Shown here in pieces: positions 1 through 9,447 of a stretch of DNA of 64,000 nt (position 1 is its first letter; each line of letters opens with the position of its first letter). The notes beneath the pieces are model-generated. The model did not search any database, was not told the origin of the DNA, and was given only the letters and a program-made list of their open reading frames with translations. The position numbers and the translations under genes were made by a program. The stretch is from Pseudomonas entomophila L48 (GTDB lineage: Bacteria; Pseudomonadota; Gammaproteobacteria; Pseudomonadales; Pseudomonadaceae). The stretch is taken from contig NC_008027.1 in NCBI RefSeq assembly GCF_000026105.1, positions 1,442,001-1,506,000 of the forward strand, in the 5' to 3' direction.

Positions 1-725
1 TGCAGGCCAGCGAGCTGAATGACCTGGATACGCGCCTGGATGCCGCCGCCGAGGCACTGGGTGCCAGTTGCGATGCGGCCTTGCCGCCACCGGTGGGGTT
101 TGCCGCGCCGGAGCGGGCAGGTAGCGAGGCTTCACTGGCCGGAGTGCGCGTTGGCGTGGCCCGCGACGAAGCCTTCGCCTTCACCTATGGCGCCAACCTT
201 GAGCTATTGCGCAATCTTGGCGCACAGATCGAATTCTTCTCGCCGCTGCATGACCGTGAGCTGCCAGTAGTGGACAGCCTGTACCTGCCAGGCGGCTACC
301 CGGAGCTGCATCATCATGCCCTGGCGGCCAATGCGCCCATGCTTGAGGCGATCCGCAGCCACCATGGGCAAGGCAAGCCCTTGCTGGCCGAATGCGGTGG
401 CATGCTTTATCTGCTCGACGCGCTGACTGACGTGGCGGGCGAGCGGGCCCCGCTGCTCGGCCTGCTGCCGGGCGAGGCGACCATGCAGAAACGCCTGGCG
501 GCGCTGGCCCTGCAAGCGGTCGAGCTGCCGGAAGGCACCCTGCGCGGGCATACCTACCACCACTCGCTGACCGAGACGGTGCTCGAACCGATTGCCCGTG
601 GCCTGAGCCCCAATGGCGGGCGCGGCAACGAAGCGGTCTACCGCCTGGGGCGCTTGACCGCGTCCTACGTGCATTTCTACTTCCCTTCTAACCCCGATGC
701 GGCGGCGGCGCTGCTGCGACCATGA
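1..725 (+). CDS. cobB: cobyrinic acid a,c-diamide synthase, 3' part (CobB)
   Basis: Partial gene whose 5' end lies outside the window; the reading frame is open from base 3. The protein makes cobyrinic acid a,c-diamide from (hydrogeno)byrinate using ATP and glutamine. What remains is mostly the class I glutamine amidotransferase domain: the nucleophile Cys is in LLAECGGM (codon at 393) and the late His in SYVHFYF. The ATP-binding dethiobiotin-synthetase-like domain is missing because of the window edge. The stop overlaps the next ATG (ATGA, 722-725), so translation is coupled to bluB. Nothing in the visible part suggests decay. Confidence 0.93.
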   Translation, partial: QASELNDLDTRLDAAAEALGASCDAALPPPVGFAAPERAGSEASLAGVRVGVARDEAFAFTYGANLELLRNLGAQIEFFSPLHDRELPVVDSLYLPGGYPELHHHALAANAPMLEAIRSHHGQGKPLLAECGGMLYLLDALTDVAGERAPLLGLLPGEATMQKRLAALALQAVELPEGTLRGHTYHHSLTETVLEPIARGLSPNGGRGNEAVYRLGRLTASYVHFYFPSNPDAAAALLRP

Positions 726-1372
726 ACGAACATGCCTACAGCGAGGCCGAGCGCGCGGCCATCTACCGCGCCATCGGCGAGCGTCGCGACATGCGCCATT
801 TCGCCGGTGGCGAGGTCGCGCCGGAGCTGCTCGGCCGGCTGCTGGCCGCCGCTCACCAGGCCCCCAGCGTCGGCTTGATGCAGCCATGGCGTTTCATCCG
901 TATCAGCCAGCGCGACCTGCGCACGCGCATACAGGCGCTGGTGGAAGAGGAGCGCGTGCGTACCGCCGAGGCGCTGGGCGAGCGCGCCGATGAGTTCATG
1001 AAGCTCAAGGTCGAAGGGATCAGCGACTGCGCCGAGGTGCTGGTAGCCGCGTTGATGGACAACCGCGAGCCGCATATCTTCGGGCGCCGCACCCTGCCCG
1101 AGATGGACCTGGCCTCGCTGGCCTGCGCCATCCAGAACCTGTGGCTGGCGGCCCGTGCCGAAGGGCTGGGCATGGGCTGGGTTTCACTGTTCGATCCGCA
1201 GGCTTTGGCTGAGCTGCTGGGCATGCCGGCAGGCGCCAAGCCGGTGGCGGTGCTGTGCCTGGGGCCGGTGAGCGAATTCTACCCAGTGCCGATGCTGGTG
1301 CTGGAAGACTGGGCTGAGCAACGGCCGTTGCATGAAATGCTCTACGAGAACCAATGGGGAGACCGGCCATGA
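722..1372 (+). CDS. bluB: 5,6-dimethylbenzimidazole synthase BluB
   Basis: 216-residue flavoprotein of the nitroreductase fold. The BluB family cleaves reduced FMN with oxygen to give 5,6-dimethylbenzimidazole, the lower ligand of B12. The N-terminal RRDMRHF stretch and the later [12 protein letters not shown] segment are typical of BluB and bind the flavin phosphate and ring. It overlaps cobB by 4 bp upstream and cbiB by 4 bp downstream, so it sits inside the cobalamin operon. An oxygen-dependent lower-ligand enzyme fits an aerobic pseudomonad. A general nitroreductase is the alternative, but the context argues strongly against it. Confidence 0.93.
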   Translation: MNEHAYSEAERAAIYRAIGERRDMRHFAGGEVAPELLGRLLAAAHQAPSVGLMQPWRFIRISQRDLRTRIQALVEEERVRTAEALGERADEFMKLKVEGISDCAEVLVAALMDNREPHIFGRRTLPEMDLASLACAIQNLWLAARAEGLGMGWVSLFDPQALAELLGMPAGAKPVAVLCLGPVSEFYPVPMLVLEDWAEQRPLHEMLYENQWGDRP

Positions 1373-2277
1373 GCGTGGCCCTGCTGACGGTCGCAGGCGT
1401 GGCCCTGGATGCCTTGCTCGGCGAGCCGAAACGGCGGCATCCGCTGGTGGGCTTCGGCAACCTGGCCAAGAGCCTGGAGCGGCGCTTCAATGCCGGCGGC
1501 CGTGGCTGGCGCAGCCACGGCGTCAGTGCCTGGTTCCTGGCCGTGGTGCCACTGACCCTGGTGGCGTTGATCCTGTCCTGGCTGCCCTATATCGGCTGGA
1601 TCGTCGATGTGCTGGCACTGTACTGCGCGCTTGGCCTGCGCAGCCTGGGCGAGCATGTACTGCCGGTGGCCCAGGCATTGCGCCAGGGCGATCTCGAAGA
1701 AGCGCGGCGACGGGTCGGCTACCTGGTCAGCCGCGAAACCCGCGAGCTGGACGAGCCCGCCGTGGCCCGGGCGGCCACCGAATCGGTGCTGGAGAACGGT
1801 AGTGATGCCGTGTTCGCCGCGCTGTTCTGGTTCGTGATCGCCGGAGCACCCGGTGTGGTGCTCTATCGCCTGAGCAACACCCTGGATGCCATGTGGGGCT
1901 ATCGCAATGAGCGCTTCGAGCGCTTCGGTTGGTGCGCGGCGCGGATCGACGATGGGCTCAACTATATTCCCGCCCGGCTGGTGGCGCTGACCTACGCGCT
2001 GCTGGGCAAGACTCGGCTGGCCCTGAGCTGCTGGCGCCGGCAGGGACCGCAATGGGACAGTCCCAACGCCGGCCCGGTGATGGCATCTGGCGCGGGCGCA
2101 CTGGGCGTGGAACTGGGTGGCCCGGCGGTCTATCACGGCGAGTTGCATGAGCGCCCTCGCCTGGGGGACGGGCCGATGGCCGATGCCGACGCCATCGGGC
2201 GTGGCTGGAGCCTGGTGCAGCGCGGTGTGTGGCTGTGGTTGCTGGTGATCTGCCTGGGAGGCTACGTGAATGCTTGA
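1369..2277 (+). CDS. cbiB: adenosylcobinamide-phosphate synthase CbiB (CobD in P. denitrificans naming)
   Basis: 302-residue integral membrane protein that joins adenosylcobyric acid to aminopropanol (phosphate). The start chosen is the ATG at 1369, which overlaps the bluB stop as ATGA; an in-frame GTG 15 bp upstream is less likely. The N-terminal [18 protein letters not shown] segment is the conserved opening of the family. It is followed by several hydrophobic helices and ends with one more (about residues 285-300). It overlaps the following decarboxylase gene by 8 bp. Confidence 0.93.
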   Translation: MSVALLTVAGVALDALLGEPKRRHPLVGFGNLAKSLERRFNAGGRGWRSHGVSAWFLAVVPLTLVALILSWLPYIGWIVDVLALYCALGLRSLGEHVLPVAQALRQGDLEEARRRVGYLVSRETRELDEPAVARAATESVLENGSDAVFAALFWFVIAGAPGVVLYRLSNTLDAMWGYRNERFERFGWCAARIDDGLNYIPARLVALTYALLGKTRLALSCWRRQGPQWDSPNAGPVMASGAGALGVELGGPAVYHGELHERPRLGDGPMADADAIGRGWSLVQRGVWLWLLVICLGGYVNA

Positions 2278-3262
2278 GCACGGTGGGCGCCTGCTGCGTG
2301 CGGTAAGACACTACGGGATCGCCCGTGAACACTGGCTCGACCTGTCCAGCGGCATCGCCCCGTGGAGCTACCCGATCCCCGCGATTGCACAGGATGCCTG
2401 GGCGCGCCTTCCGGAAACCGAGGACGGCCTGGAAGAGGCGGCGCGGCAGTACTATGGCGTACGCCAGTTGCTGGCGGTAGCCGGCTCCCAGGCGGCGATC
2501 CAGGCGCTACCGCATTTACGTGCGGCAGGCCGGGTCGGTGTGCTGTCGCCGTGTTATGCCGAGCATCCGCATGCCTGGCAGCGCGCCGGGCATACGCTCG
2601 TCGAACTGGACGAAGCCCAGGTGGAGGACGCGCTCGACAGCCTCGATGTGTTGCTGCTGGTCAACCCCAACAACCCCACCGGGCGCCGTTTCCCCCGCGA
2701 TCAATTGCTGGCCTGGCACACGCGACTGGCCAACAGGGGTGGCTGGTTGCTGGTCGATGAAGCGTTCATGGACAACACGCCTGAACACAGCATCGTCGAC
2801 TGCGCCGAGTGCCCCGGGCTGATCGTGTTGCGCTCGTTCGGCAAGTTTTTCGGGCTCGCTGGCGTGAGGCTTGGCTTCGTGGCCGCCGAAACGGCACTGT
2901 TGCAACAGCTGGCCGACCTGCTGGGGCCCTGGACGGTCAGCGGCCCGACGCGGATGATCGGCCAGGCCTGCTTCGCCGACATCGTCGCGCATCAAGGGCA
3001 GATCGAACGGTGTGCGCGGGCCAGCCAGCGCCTGGCCGCCATGCTGCAAAGCGCCGGCCTGGCGCCGAGCGGTGGTTGCGACCTGTTCCAGTACGTGCGC
3101 AGCGAACGCGCCGCGCATCTGCATGATTTTCTCGCCCGGCGTGGCATCCTCGTCCGCTTGTTCGAGCAGCCTCCCGCCGTGCGCCTGGGCCTGCCCGCCA
3201 GCGCGGCGGACGAACAACGCCTGGCCCAGGCCCTGGCGGACTACCAGAAGGATTCGGCATGA
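2270..3262 (+). CDS. cobC: threonine-phosphate decarboxylase (CobC in P. denitrificans naming, CobD in Salmonella)
   Basis: 330-residue PLP-dependent fold type I enzyme. The family decarboxylates L-threonine O-3-phosphate to aminopropanol phosphate, the substrate of the preceding CbiB. The lysine expected to hold PLP is Lys192 in [15 protein letters not shown], and NPNNPTGR is the usual aminotransferase motif. Histidinol-phosphate aminotransferase is the nearest look-alike, but the location between cbiB and cobQ decides. The start overlaps the cbiB end by 8 bp and the stop overlaps cobQ as ATGA. The symbol cobC is also used for alpha-ribazole phosphatase, encoded here at 6285. Confidence 0.9.
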   Translation: MLEHGGRLLRAVRHYGIAREHWLDLSSGIAPWSYPIPAIAQDAWARLPETEDGLEEAARQYYGVRQLLAVAGSQAAIQALPHLRAAGRVGVLSPCYAEHPHAWQRAGHTLVELDEAQVEDALDSLDVLLLVNPNNPTGRRFPRDQLLAWHTRLANRGGWLLVDEAFMDNTPEHSIVDCAECPGLIVLRSFGKFFGLAGVRLGFVAAETALLQQLADLLGPWTVSGPTRMIGQACFADIVAHQGQIERCARASQRLAAMLQSAGLAPSGGCDLFQYVRSERAAHLHDFLARRGILVRLFEQPPAVRLGLPASAADEQRLAQALADYQKDSA

Positions 3263-4722
3263 CCACCCTCATGGTGCAAGGCACCACCTCCGATGCCGGC
3301 AAGAGCACGCTGGTCACCGCCCTGTGCCGCTGGCTGTTGCGCCAGGGTGTCGCCGTGGTGCCGTTCAAGCCGCAGAACATGGCACTCAACAGCGCGGTGA
3401 CCGCCGACGGCGGCGAGATCGGCCGGGCCCAGGCGGTGCAGGCCCAGGCCTGTCGGCTGGCGCCGCATACCGACATGAACCCGGTGCTGCTCAAGCCCAA
3501 CAGCGACACCGGCGCCCAGGTGATCGTGCACGGGCGCGCGGTCACCAGCATGAACGCCGTGGCCTATCACGACTACAAGGTCATCGCCATGCAGGCGGTG
3601 CTGGCTTCCCATGAACGCCTGCGCCAGGCCTATCCGGTGGTGATGGTGGAGGGGGCCGGCTCGCCCGCCGAAATCAATTTGCGCGCCGGTGATATCGCCA
3701 ACATGGGTTTCGCCGAGGCCGTCGACTGCCCGGTGATCCTGATCGCCGATATCAACCGGGGTGGCGTGTTCGCCCATCTGGTCGGCACCCTGGAGCTGCT
3801 GTCGCCGAGCGAGCAGGCGCGGGTCAAGGGCTTTGTCATCAACCGTTTCCGGGGCGATATCGCCTTGCTGCAACCGGGCCTGGACTGGCTGGAACAGCGC
3901 ACCGGCAAGCCGGTGCTGGGCGTGCTGCCCTATGTCACCGACCTGCACCTGGAGGCCGAGGACGCCATCGACGTGCGCCAGGCGGTCAAGGGCGAGCGTG
4001 TGCTCAAGGTGATCGTCCCGGTGTTGCCACGCATCAGCAACCACACCGACTTCGACCCCTTGCGCCTGCACCCGCAGGTGGACCTGCAGTTCATCGGCCC
4101 GGGCCAGCCGATCCCGCCCGCCGACCTGATCATCCTGCCCGGCTCCAAGAGCGTACGCGCCGACCTGTCGCAGCTGCGCGAGCGGGGCTGGGACAGTGCC
4201 ATTGCCCGGCACCTTCGCTATGGCGGCAAGCTGATCGGCATCTGCGGCGGGTTGCAGATGCTCGGTCATGAAGTGCATGACCCGCTGGGCCTGGAAGGGG
4301 CGGCAGGCTCCAGCGCGGGGCTCGGCCTGCTCGACTACAGCACCGTGCTGGAAGCCGAGAAGCAGCTGCGCAATGTCGCCGGCACCCTCGGCCTGGAGCA
4401 GGCGCCGGTGTCCGGCTATGAGATCCATGCCGGTGTCACCCACGGCCCAGGCCTGGAGCATCCGGCCGTCCAGCTGGACGATGGCCGCAACGATGGCGCC
4501 ATCAGCGCCGACGGCCAGATCCTCGCCACCTACCTGCACGGGCTGTTCGAAGGCAGCCAGTCGTGCGCCGCGCTGCTGCGCTGGGCCGGGCTCGCGGATG
4601 CCCAGGCCATCGACTACGAGGCCCTGCGCGAGCGCGATATCGAGCGCCTGGCCGACCTGGTGGAGCAGCACCTGGATACTGAACGCCTGCGCCAACTGTG
4701 CGGGGTGACCGCCGATGCGTAG
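3259..4722 (+). CDS. cobQ: cobyric acid synthase CobQ
   Basis: 487 residues, the normal length. It amidates positions b, d, e and g of adenosylcobyrinic acid a,c-diamide using ATP and glutamine. An N-terminal dethiobiotin-synthetase-like ATPase domain starts with [10 protein letters not shown] (residues 8-17). The C-terminal amidotransferase domain has Cys329 in [10 protein letters not shown] and His427 in TYLHGLFEG. It overlaps the upstream gene by 4 bp and cobU by 8 bp. Confidence 0.96.
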   Translation: MTTLMVQGTTSDAGKSTLVTALCRWLLRQGVAVVPFKPQNMALNSAVTADGGEIGRAQAVQAQACRLAPHTDMNPVLLKPNSDTGAQVIVHGRAVTSMNAVAYHDYKVIAMQAVLASHERLRQAYPVVMVEGAGSPAEINLRAGDIANMGFAEAVDCPVILIADINRGGVFAHLVGTLELLSPSEQARVKGFVINRFRGDIALLQPGLDWLEQRTGKPVLGVLPYVTDLHLEAEDAIDVRQAVKGERVLKVIVPVLPRISNHTDFDPLRLHPQVDLQFIGPGQPIPPADLIILPGSKSVRADLSQLRERGWDSAIARHLRYGGKLIGICGGLQMLGHEVHDPLGLEGAAGSSAGLGLLDYSTVLEAEKQLRNVAGTLGLEQAPVSGYEIHAGVTHGPGLEHPAVQLDDGRNDGAISADGQILATYLHGLFEGSQSCAALLRWAGLADAQAIDYEALRERDIERLADLVEQHLDTERLRQLCGVTADA

Positions 4723-5236
4723 CCTGATCCTCGGCGGTGCCCGCTCCGGCAAGAGCCGCCTGGCCGAACAGTTGGCCACGGACAGCCGCTTGCCGGTGAC
4801 CTATATCGCCACCAGCGAACCCCAGGACGGCGAGATGAGCGAGCGTGTGCGCCTGCACCGCGAACGCCGCCCGACCGACTGGGGGTTGATCGAGGAGCCC
4901 CTGGCCCTGGCCACCGTGCTGCGCGCCGAGGCCGCTGAAGGGCGCTGCCTGCTGGTGGATTGCCTCACCTTGTGGTTGACCAACCTGCTGATGCTCGAAG
5001 ATGACCAGCGCCTGGCCCAGGAGCGCGATGCGCTGCTCGACTGCCTGGAGCAACTGCCCGGCACGATCATCCTGGTCAGCAATGAAACCGGCCTGGGCGT
5101 GGTACCCATGGGCGAACTGACGCGACGCTATGTCGACCATTCCGGCCTGCTGCACCAGGCCGTGGCCGCGCGCTGCCAGCGCGTGGTGCTCACCGTGGCC
5201 GGCCTCCCTCTCATGCTCAAAGGACCTGCTCTATGA
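4715..5236 (+). CDS. cobU: bifunctional adenosylcobinamide kinase / guanylyltransferase (CobU/CobP)
   Basis: 173 residues. It phosphorylates adenosylcobinamide and then transfers GMP to it, making AdoCbi-GDP. The Walker A loop GGARSGKS covers residues 7-14, and His48 in VRLHRERRP matches the guanylylated histidine of the family. The [13 protein letters not shown] stretch in mid-protein is also typical. It overlaps cobQ by 8 bp and cobT by 4 bp. Confidence 0.95.
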
Positions 5237-6288
5237 CCCAGATGTGGTGGCGCGATGCCTGCCAACCCCTCGACACCGCCGCCATGGACCAGGCCCGTGC
5301 CCGTCAGCAGCAGCTGACCAAACCCACCGGCTCCCTCGGCCAGCTCGAAGGCCTGGCGATTCGCCTGGCCGGGTTGCAAGGGCGGGAGCGCCCCACCGTG
5401 GAACAGGTGGCAATCACGATATTCGCCGGTGACCATGGCGTGGTGGAGGAGGGCATCTCTGCCTATCCCCAAGCCGTGACCGGGCAGATGCTGCGTAACT
5501 TCGTCTCGGGTGGTGCGGCGATCAGCGTGCTGGCCCGCCAGTTGGAAGCAAGCCTGGAAGTGGTCGACCTCGGCACGGTCGACCCGTCGCTGGACCTGCC
5601 GGGCGTGCGCCATCTGCGCTTGGGCGCGGGGACTGGCAACTTTGCCCGTCAAGCAGCAATGACCGACGCCCAGTTGGCTGCCGCCTTGCAAGCGGGTCGC
5701 GACAGCGCCCTGCGTGCGCTCGAGCGGGGTGCCCAGCTGTTCATCGGCGGCGAGATGGGCATTGGCAACACCACGGCCGCCGCCGCCCTGGCCTGTACGC
5801 TGATGGGGTGCCCGGCGCGTGAGCTGAGCGGGCCAGGTACCGGCCTGGACAGCGCCGGTGTGCGGCACAAGGCCGAAGTGATCGAACGTGCCCTGGTGCT
5901 GCACGGCCTGCGTGCCGACGAGCCGCTGCGTGCCTTGGGCCATGTCGGCGGTTTCGAGATCGCCGCGCTGGTGGGCGCCTACCTGGCCTGTGCCCAGCAC
6001 GGGCTGGCGGTGCTGGTCGATGGCTTCATCTGCAGCGTCGCTGCCCTGGTGGCGGTGCGCCTCAACCCGCAGTGCCAGCCTTGGCTGCTGTTCGCCCATC
6101 AGGGGGCTGAGCCTGGGCACAAGGCCTTGCTTGCCGCCTTGCACGCCGAGCCGCTGCTGGCCTTGGGGCTGCGCTTGGGCGAGGGCAGTGGCGCTGCCCT
6201 GGCCGTGCCGCTGATTCGCCTGGCCTGTGCCCTGCACGGGCAGATGGCGACCTTCGCCGAAGCCGCGGTGGCGGATCGCCCGGCATGA
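5233..6288 (+). CDS. cobT: nicotinate-nucleotide:dimethylbenzimidazole phosphoribosyltransferase CobT
   Basis: 351 residues, the usual size. It transfers phosphoribose from nicotinate mononucleotide to dimethylbenzimidazole, the BluB product, giving alpha-ribazole phosphate. The [10 protein letters not shown] motif near the N-terminus and the [16 protein letters not shown] segment are family signatures. Glu317 in GEGSGAA sits where the catalytic glutamate of the Salmonella enzyme is. It overlaps cobU and the phosphatase gene by 4 bp each. Confidence 0.96.
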
Positions 6289-6851
6289 TCCTCGACCTGC
6301 TGCGCCACGGCGAGACAGTGCTTGGTGGTGGCCTGCGTGGCAGCCTGGACGATGCCCTGACACCGCTAGGCTGGGCGCAGATGCGCCAGGCGGTGGCCGA
6401 GGCCGGCCCTTGGGATGTGCTGGTCAGCTCGCCGCTGCAACGCTGCGGGTTGTTCGCTGATGAGCTGGGCGCACGCCTGGGGCTGGCGGTGCAGCGTGAG
6501 GCGGATGTGCGCGAGCTGCATTTCGGTGACTGGGAAGGGCGCAGCGCCGCGCAGATCATGCAGGCCGAAGCCGATGCCCTTGGCCTGTTCTGGAGTGACC
6601 CCTATGCGTTCACGCCGCCCGGCGGCGAGCCGGTGCTGGCGTTTGCCGAACGGGTACAGGCGGCAGTCGCCAGGCTGGCGCGTCAGCATGCGGGCAGGCG
6701 TGTGTTGCTGGTCACCCATGGTGGCGTGATGCGCCTGCTGCTGGCACAGGCCCGTGGTTTGCCACGAGAGCAACTGCTGCAAGTCGAAGTCGGGCATGGC
6801 GCGTTGAAACGGCTGGTCTGCGAAGGCGACCAGTTGCGCGAGGTGGATTGA
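6285..6851 (+). CDS. cobC: alpha-ribazole phosphatase, histidine phosphatase family
   Basis: 188-residue histidine phosphatase superfamily member. The signature LRHGET puts the phospho-accepting histidine at residue 8, and a second catalytic histidine follows in LLVTHGGVM. In cobalamin synthesis this enzyme removes the phosphate from alpha-ribazole phosphate or from cobalamin 5'-phosphate. Placement between cobT and cobS gives the specific function, since the fold alone would also fit phosphoglycerate mutases. The start overlaps cobT as ATGA, and cobS begins 1 base after its stop. Confidence 0.9.
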
Positions 6852-6852
6852 G

Positions 6853-7587
6853 ATGCTGCCGTTCTGGATCGCCTTGCAGTTCCTCAGCAGCTTGCCGGTA
6901 CGCCTGCCAGGCATGCCAACACCGAATGAGATGGGCCGCTCGCTGCTGTTCTATCCCGTGGTCGGGCTGCTGTTCGGCTTGCTGCTGTGGCTGGCCAGCC
7001 ATCTGCTTCAGGGGGCGCCGGCGCCGCTGCATGCGGCATTGCTGCTGGCGCTGTGGGTGCTGCTCAGTGGTGCCTTGCACCTGGATGGCTTGGCCGACAG
7101 CGCCGATGCCTGGCTGGGCGGATTCGGTGATCGCGAGCGCACCCTGCAGATCATGAAGGATCCGCGCAGCGGGCCGATTGCCGTGGTCGTCCTGGTGCTG
7201 GTGCTGTTGCTGAAGTTTTGTGCGCTGTGGGTGCTGGTCGAGCGTGGTACGGGGGGCTGGTTGGTGCTGGCGCCTGTGGTCGGGCGGGCGGCGATGTTGG
7301 GTTTGTTCATGGGCACGCCCTATGTGCGCAAGGGTGGATTGGGGGCGGCCTTGGCCGAGCACCTGCCGCGCCGGGCCGCTGGGTGGGTGCTGCTGGGCAG
7401 CGTGCTGGGTTGCGTTGTGCTGGGGGGCTCGCCCGGGCTTTGGATGCTGCTGCTGTCGCTTGGGGTGTTCTTGTGGCTGCGGCGGCTGATGTGCAAGCGA
7501 TTGGGCGGTACCACCGGTGACACGGCCGGGGCGATGGTGGAGTTGCTGGAGCTGGCGGTGTTAGTGGGCTTGGCGTTGATGGTCTGA
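6853..7587 (+). CDS. cobS: adenosylcobinamide-GDP ribazoletransferase CobS
   Basis: 244-residue polytopic membrane protein that catalyses the last joining step: AdoCbi-GDP plus alpha-ribazole (phosphate) gives adenosylcobalamin (phosphate). The family motif GALHLDGLADSADAW with acidic residues is at about residues 73-87, and the rest is strongly hydrophobic with about six helices. It is the last gene of the overlapping cobalamin run, and a REP-type hairpin follows within 20 bp. Confidence 0.94.
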   Translation: MLPFWIALQFLSSLPVRLPGMPTPNEMGRSLLFYPVVGLLFGLLLWLASHLLQGAPAPLHAALLLALWVLLSGALHLDGLADSADAWLGGFGDRERTLQIMKDPRSGPIAVVVLVLVLLLKFCALWVLVERGTGGWLVLAPVVGRAAMLGLFMGTPYVRKGGLGAALAEHLPRRAAGWVLLGSVLGCVVLGGSPGLWMLLLSLGVFLWLRRLMCKRLGGTTGDTAGAMVELLELAVLVGLALMV

Positions 7588-7603
7588 GCTTGGTGGGGCA
7601 GTA

Positions 7604-7665
7604 CCGGCCCTTTCGCCGGCAAGCCGGCTCCTACAGGTGATATGCACTTGCCGGCGAAAGGGGCG
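7604..7665. repeat. REP-type hairpin after cobS
   Basis: Two inverted copies of the GCCGGC(A)AGCCGGC-type REP core flank a short spacer. The first copy continues into the CTCCTACAGG tail seen at many other places in this window. It lies just after the cobalamin operon, where it may shield the 3' end of the message. Confidence 0.75.
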
Positions 7666-7745
7666 TTGCCTGCTGATACTTCGGAAGTTTCCGTGGGTAG
7701 CCTGGCTTATCCTCGGACGTCTCTTCTTTTTGCCTGGAGTACTGC

Positions 7746-8924
7746 ATGCGCCACTGGATCTTCGCCTGCTTGCTGGCCCTCGGCGCGTCTCCGCTGAATG
7801 CCGCAGACCTCATCGACTTCTGGAGCACGCCACGCCACGGCGGCAACAGCTTCAATCGCCTGCCGCCCGACCAAGCCTATTTCGATGCGCTCAAGGGTTA
7901 TGGCGCCAGTTGGGTGCGGCTCTCCTACGACAAGTGGCGCCCGGCCCGGCGTGATTTTCTGCTGGGCGATGCCGACGATTACCAGGGGCTGGTCGAGGCC
8001 GATCTGAAGCAACTGGTTGCTGTGCTCGACCGCGCCCATGCTGCTGGCCTCAAGGTCGTGATCACACCACTGTCGCTGCCCGGCATGCGCTGGGCGCAGA
8101 ACAACCACGGCCAGTTCGACGATCGTCTGTGGCAGGACAAGCGCTTCTGGGAACAGTCCGCGCGCTTCTGGCGTGACCTGGCTCGGGCATTGAAAGACCA
8201 TCCCGCCATCGCTGCCTACAACTTGGTGAATGAGCCGGCTCCGGAGAAGCAGGGCGGCCTGGTCGAGCATGCCGATCCTGGGCAGATGAAACGGTGGTAT
8301 GCCCAGCACAAGGGCAGTGCACGTGACCTGCCGGCCTTGTACCGGGAACTGCTGGCGGCGGTGCGTGAAGCTGACAGCAAGACTCCGGTGATGCTCGATG
8401 CGGGCTGGTACGCCGCCGCCGATGCCTTCAATTACTGGCCCGAGGCCCTGGACGATCCTCGTGTGCTGTACAGCGTGCACATGTACGAGCCCTATGCCGC
8501 GACCAGTGCGCCGAACCTGGCCCGTGAACACCCCTATAGATATCCCGGGGCGGTGCCCTTTGCCGGGCAGACGCAGCAGTGGGGGGCGAAACGGGTCGCG
8601 GACTACCTGCGCCAGCCCCTGGCCTGGGCTGACGAGGCCAAGCTGCCGCGTTCACGGCTGGTGGTCGGCGAGTTCGGCTGCATGAGGCGGCTCCCCGGCT
8701 GCAGGCAGTACCTGGAGGATGTGCTCACGGTGCTCGACCGTGAACAGCTGCACTGGGCGTTTTACAGCTTCCGTGAGGACAGCTGGGATGGCATGGACTA
8801 TGAGCTGGGCACGGCCAAGGTACCTTGGCGCTATTGGCAGGCCGTCGAGCAGGGCCTGCCTGATCCTGTCGAACGCGAGGCCACAACGGCATTCGAGCCG
8901 ATTGCCCGACGCTTGCGGCCTTGA
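7746..8924 (+). CDS. secreted glycoside hydrolase family 5 (cellulase-like) protein
   Basis: 392 residues with a cleavable signal peptide (about residues 1-20, ending LNA-AD). The GH5 fold places the acid/base glutamate in the NEP motif (YNLVNEPAP, Glu163) and the nucleophile in VVGEFG (Glu309); both are present. The conserved HMYEP segment lies between them. The enzyme should hydrolyse a beta-linked glucan or related glycoside outside the cytoplasm; the substrate cannot be read from sequence. GGAG lies 9 bases before the ATG. It stands alone between the cobalamin operon and the marR gene. Confidence 0.85.
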   Translation: MRHWIFACLLALGASPLNAADLIDFWSTPRHGGNSFNRLPPDQAYFDALKGYGASWVRLSYDKWRPARRDFLLGDADDYQGLVEADLKQLVAVLDRAHAAGLKVVITPLSLPGMRWAQNNHGQFDDRLWQDKRFWEQSARFWRDLARALKDHPAIAAYNLVNEPAPEKQGGLVEHADPGQMKRWYAQHKGSARDLPALYRELLAAVREADSKTPVMLDAGWYAAADAFNYWPEALDDPRVLYSVHMYEPYAATSAPNLAREHPYRYPGAVPFAGQTQQWGAKRVADYLRQPLAWADEAKLPRSRLVVGEFGCMRRLPGCRQYLEDVLTVLDREQLHWAFYSFREDSWDGMDYELGTAKVPWRYWQAVEQGLPDPVEREATTAFEPIARRLRP

Positions 8925-8958
8925 TTGCCATTCTGAAACTTCTTGCAACATGCAAATA

Positions 8959-8974
8959 GCGGGTATATACACGT
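8959..8974. promoter_or_regulatory. operator-like palindrome before marR-type gene
   Basis: GCGGGTATATACACGT, centred on GTATATAC and ending 4 bases before the ATG at 8979. It is an imperfect copy of the perfect palindrome at 9400-9415 ahead of the MFS gene. AAATA and TATTT flank it symmetrically. It probably binds the MarR-type protein encoded directly downstream. Confidence 0.7.
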
Positions 8975-8978
8975 ATTT

Positions 8979-9383
8979 ATGCTGACCAGTGAATGCATCT
9001 GCACCCATCTGCGCCGTGCCGCCCGTGGGGTGAGCCGCCACTATGACGAAGCCCTTGCCGGCTTCGGCATCAATGTTGCCCAGTTTTCGCTGCTGCGGCA
9101 CCTGCAGCGGCTCGACCGCCCCAGTATCACCAGCCTGGCCGAAGCCATGGGGCTGGAGCGCAGCACCCTTGGGCGCAACTTGCGGGTGCTCGAGGCTGAT
9201 GGGCTGGTGCAGCTGGCTGAAGGTGACGACCAGCGTAACCGCGTGGTCCTGCTCAGCGAACTAGGCAGGGCGCGGTTGGAAGCAGCGCACCCGGCCTGGG
9301 CGCAGGCCCAGGCACAGCTGGTCGAGCAGTTGGGCGAGGGGCAGCGTGACGCGTTGGTACGGATGTTGGAACACCTGGCGTGA
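8979..9383 (+). CDS. MarR family transcriptional regulator
   Basis: 134-residue winged-helix protein. The middle holds a helix-turn-helix (SITSLAEAMGLERSTLGRNLRVLEADGLV), followed by the DDQRNRVVLLSELGR wing typical of MarR. The start at 8979 was preferred to an in-frame ATG at 8943 because an operator-like palindrome lies between them and the protein then begins at the usual MarR N-terminus. The MFS gene 64 bp downstream on the same strand carries a matching operator, so this protein probably represses itself and that exporter in response to an unknown ligand. Confidence 0.88.
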   Translation: MLTSECICTHLRRAARGVSRHYDEALAGFGINVAQFSLLRHLQRLDRPSITSLAEAMGLERSTLGRNLRVLEADGLVQLAEGDDQRNRVVLLSELGRARLEAAHPAWAQAQAQLVEQLGEGQRDALVRMLEHLA

Positions 9384-9399
9384 TTCATCATGATTAAAA

Positions 9400-9415
9400 G
9401 CGGGTATATACCCGC
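9400..9415. promoter_or_regulatory. perfect 16-bp palindromic operator before MFS gene
   Basis: GCGGGTATATACCCGC is its own reverse complement. It sits in the short gap between the MarR gene and the MFS start (9448). The same core occurs at 8959-8974 ahead of the MarR gene. Two related sites in one local regulon make a MarR operator the simplest reading. Confidence 0.75.
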
Positions 9416-9447
9416 ATAAACCTTGCGATGTGCTGGAGAAAACGACA

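Noticed and set aside
3241..4779. 512-codon frame on the minus strand
   Set aside because: Opposite cobQ, which has all family motifs; the antisense product is His/Gln-rich and unlike any protein.
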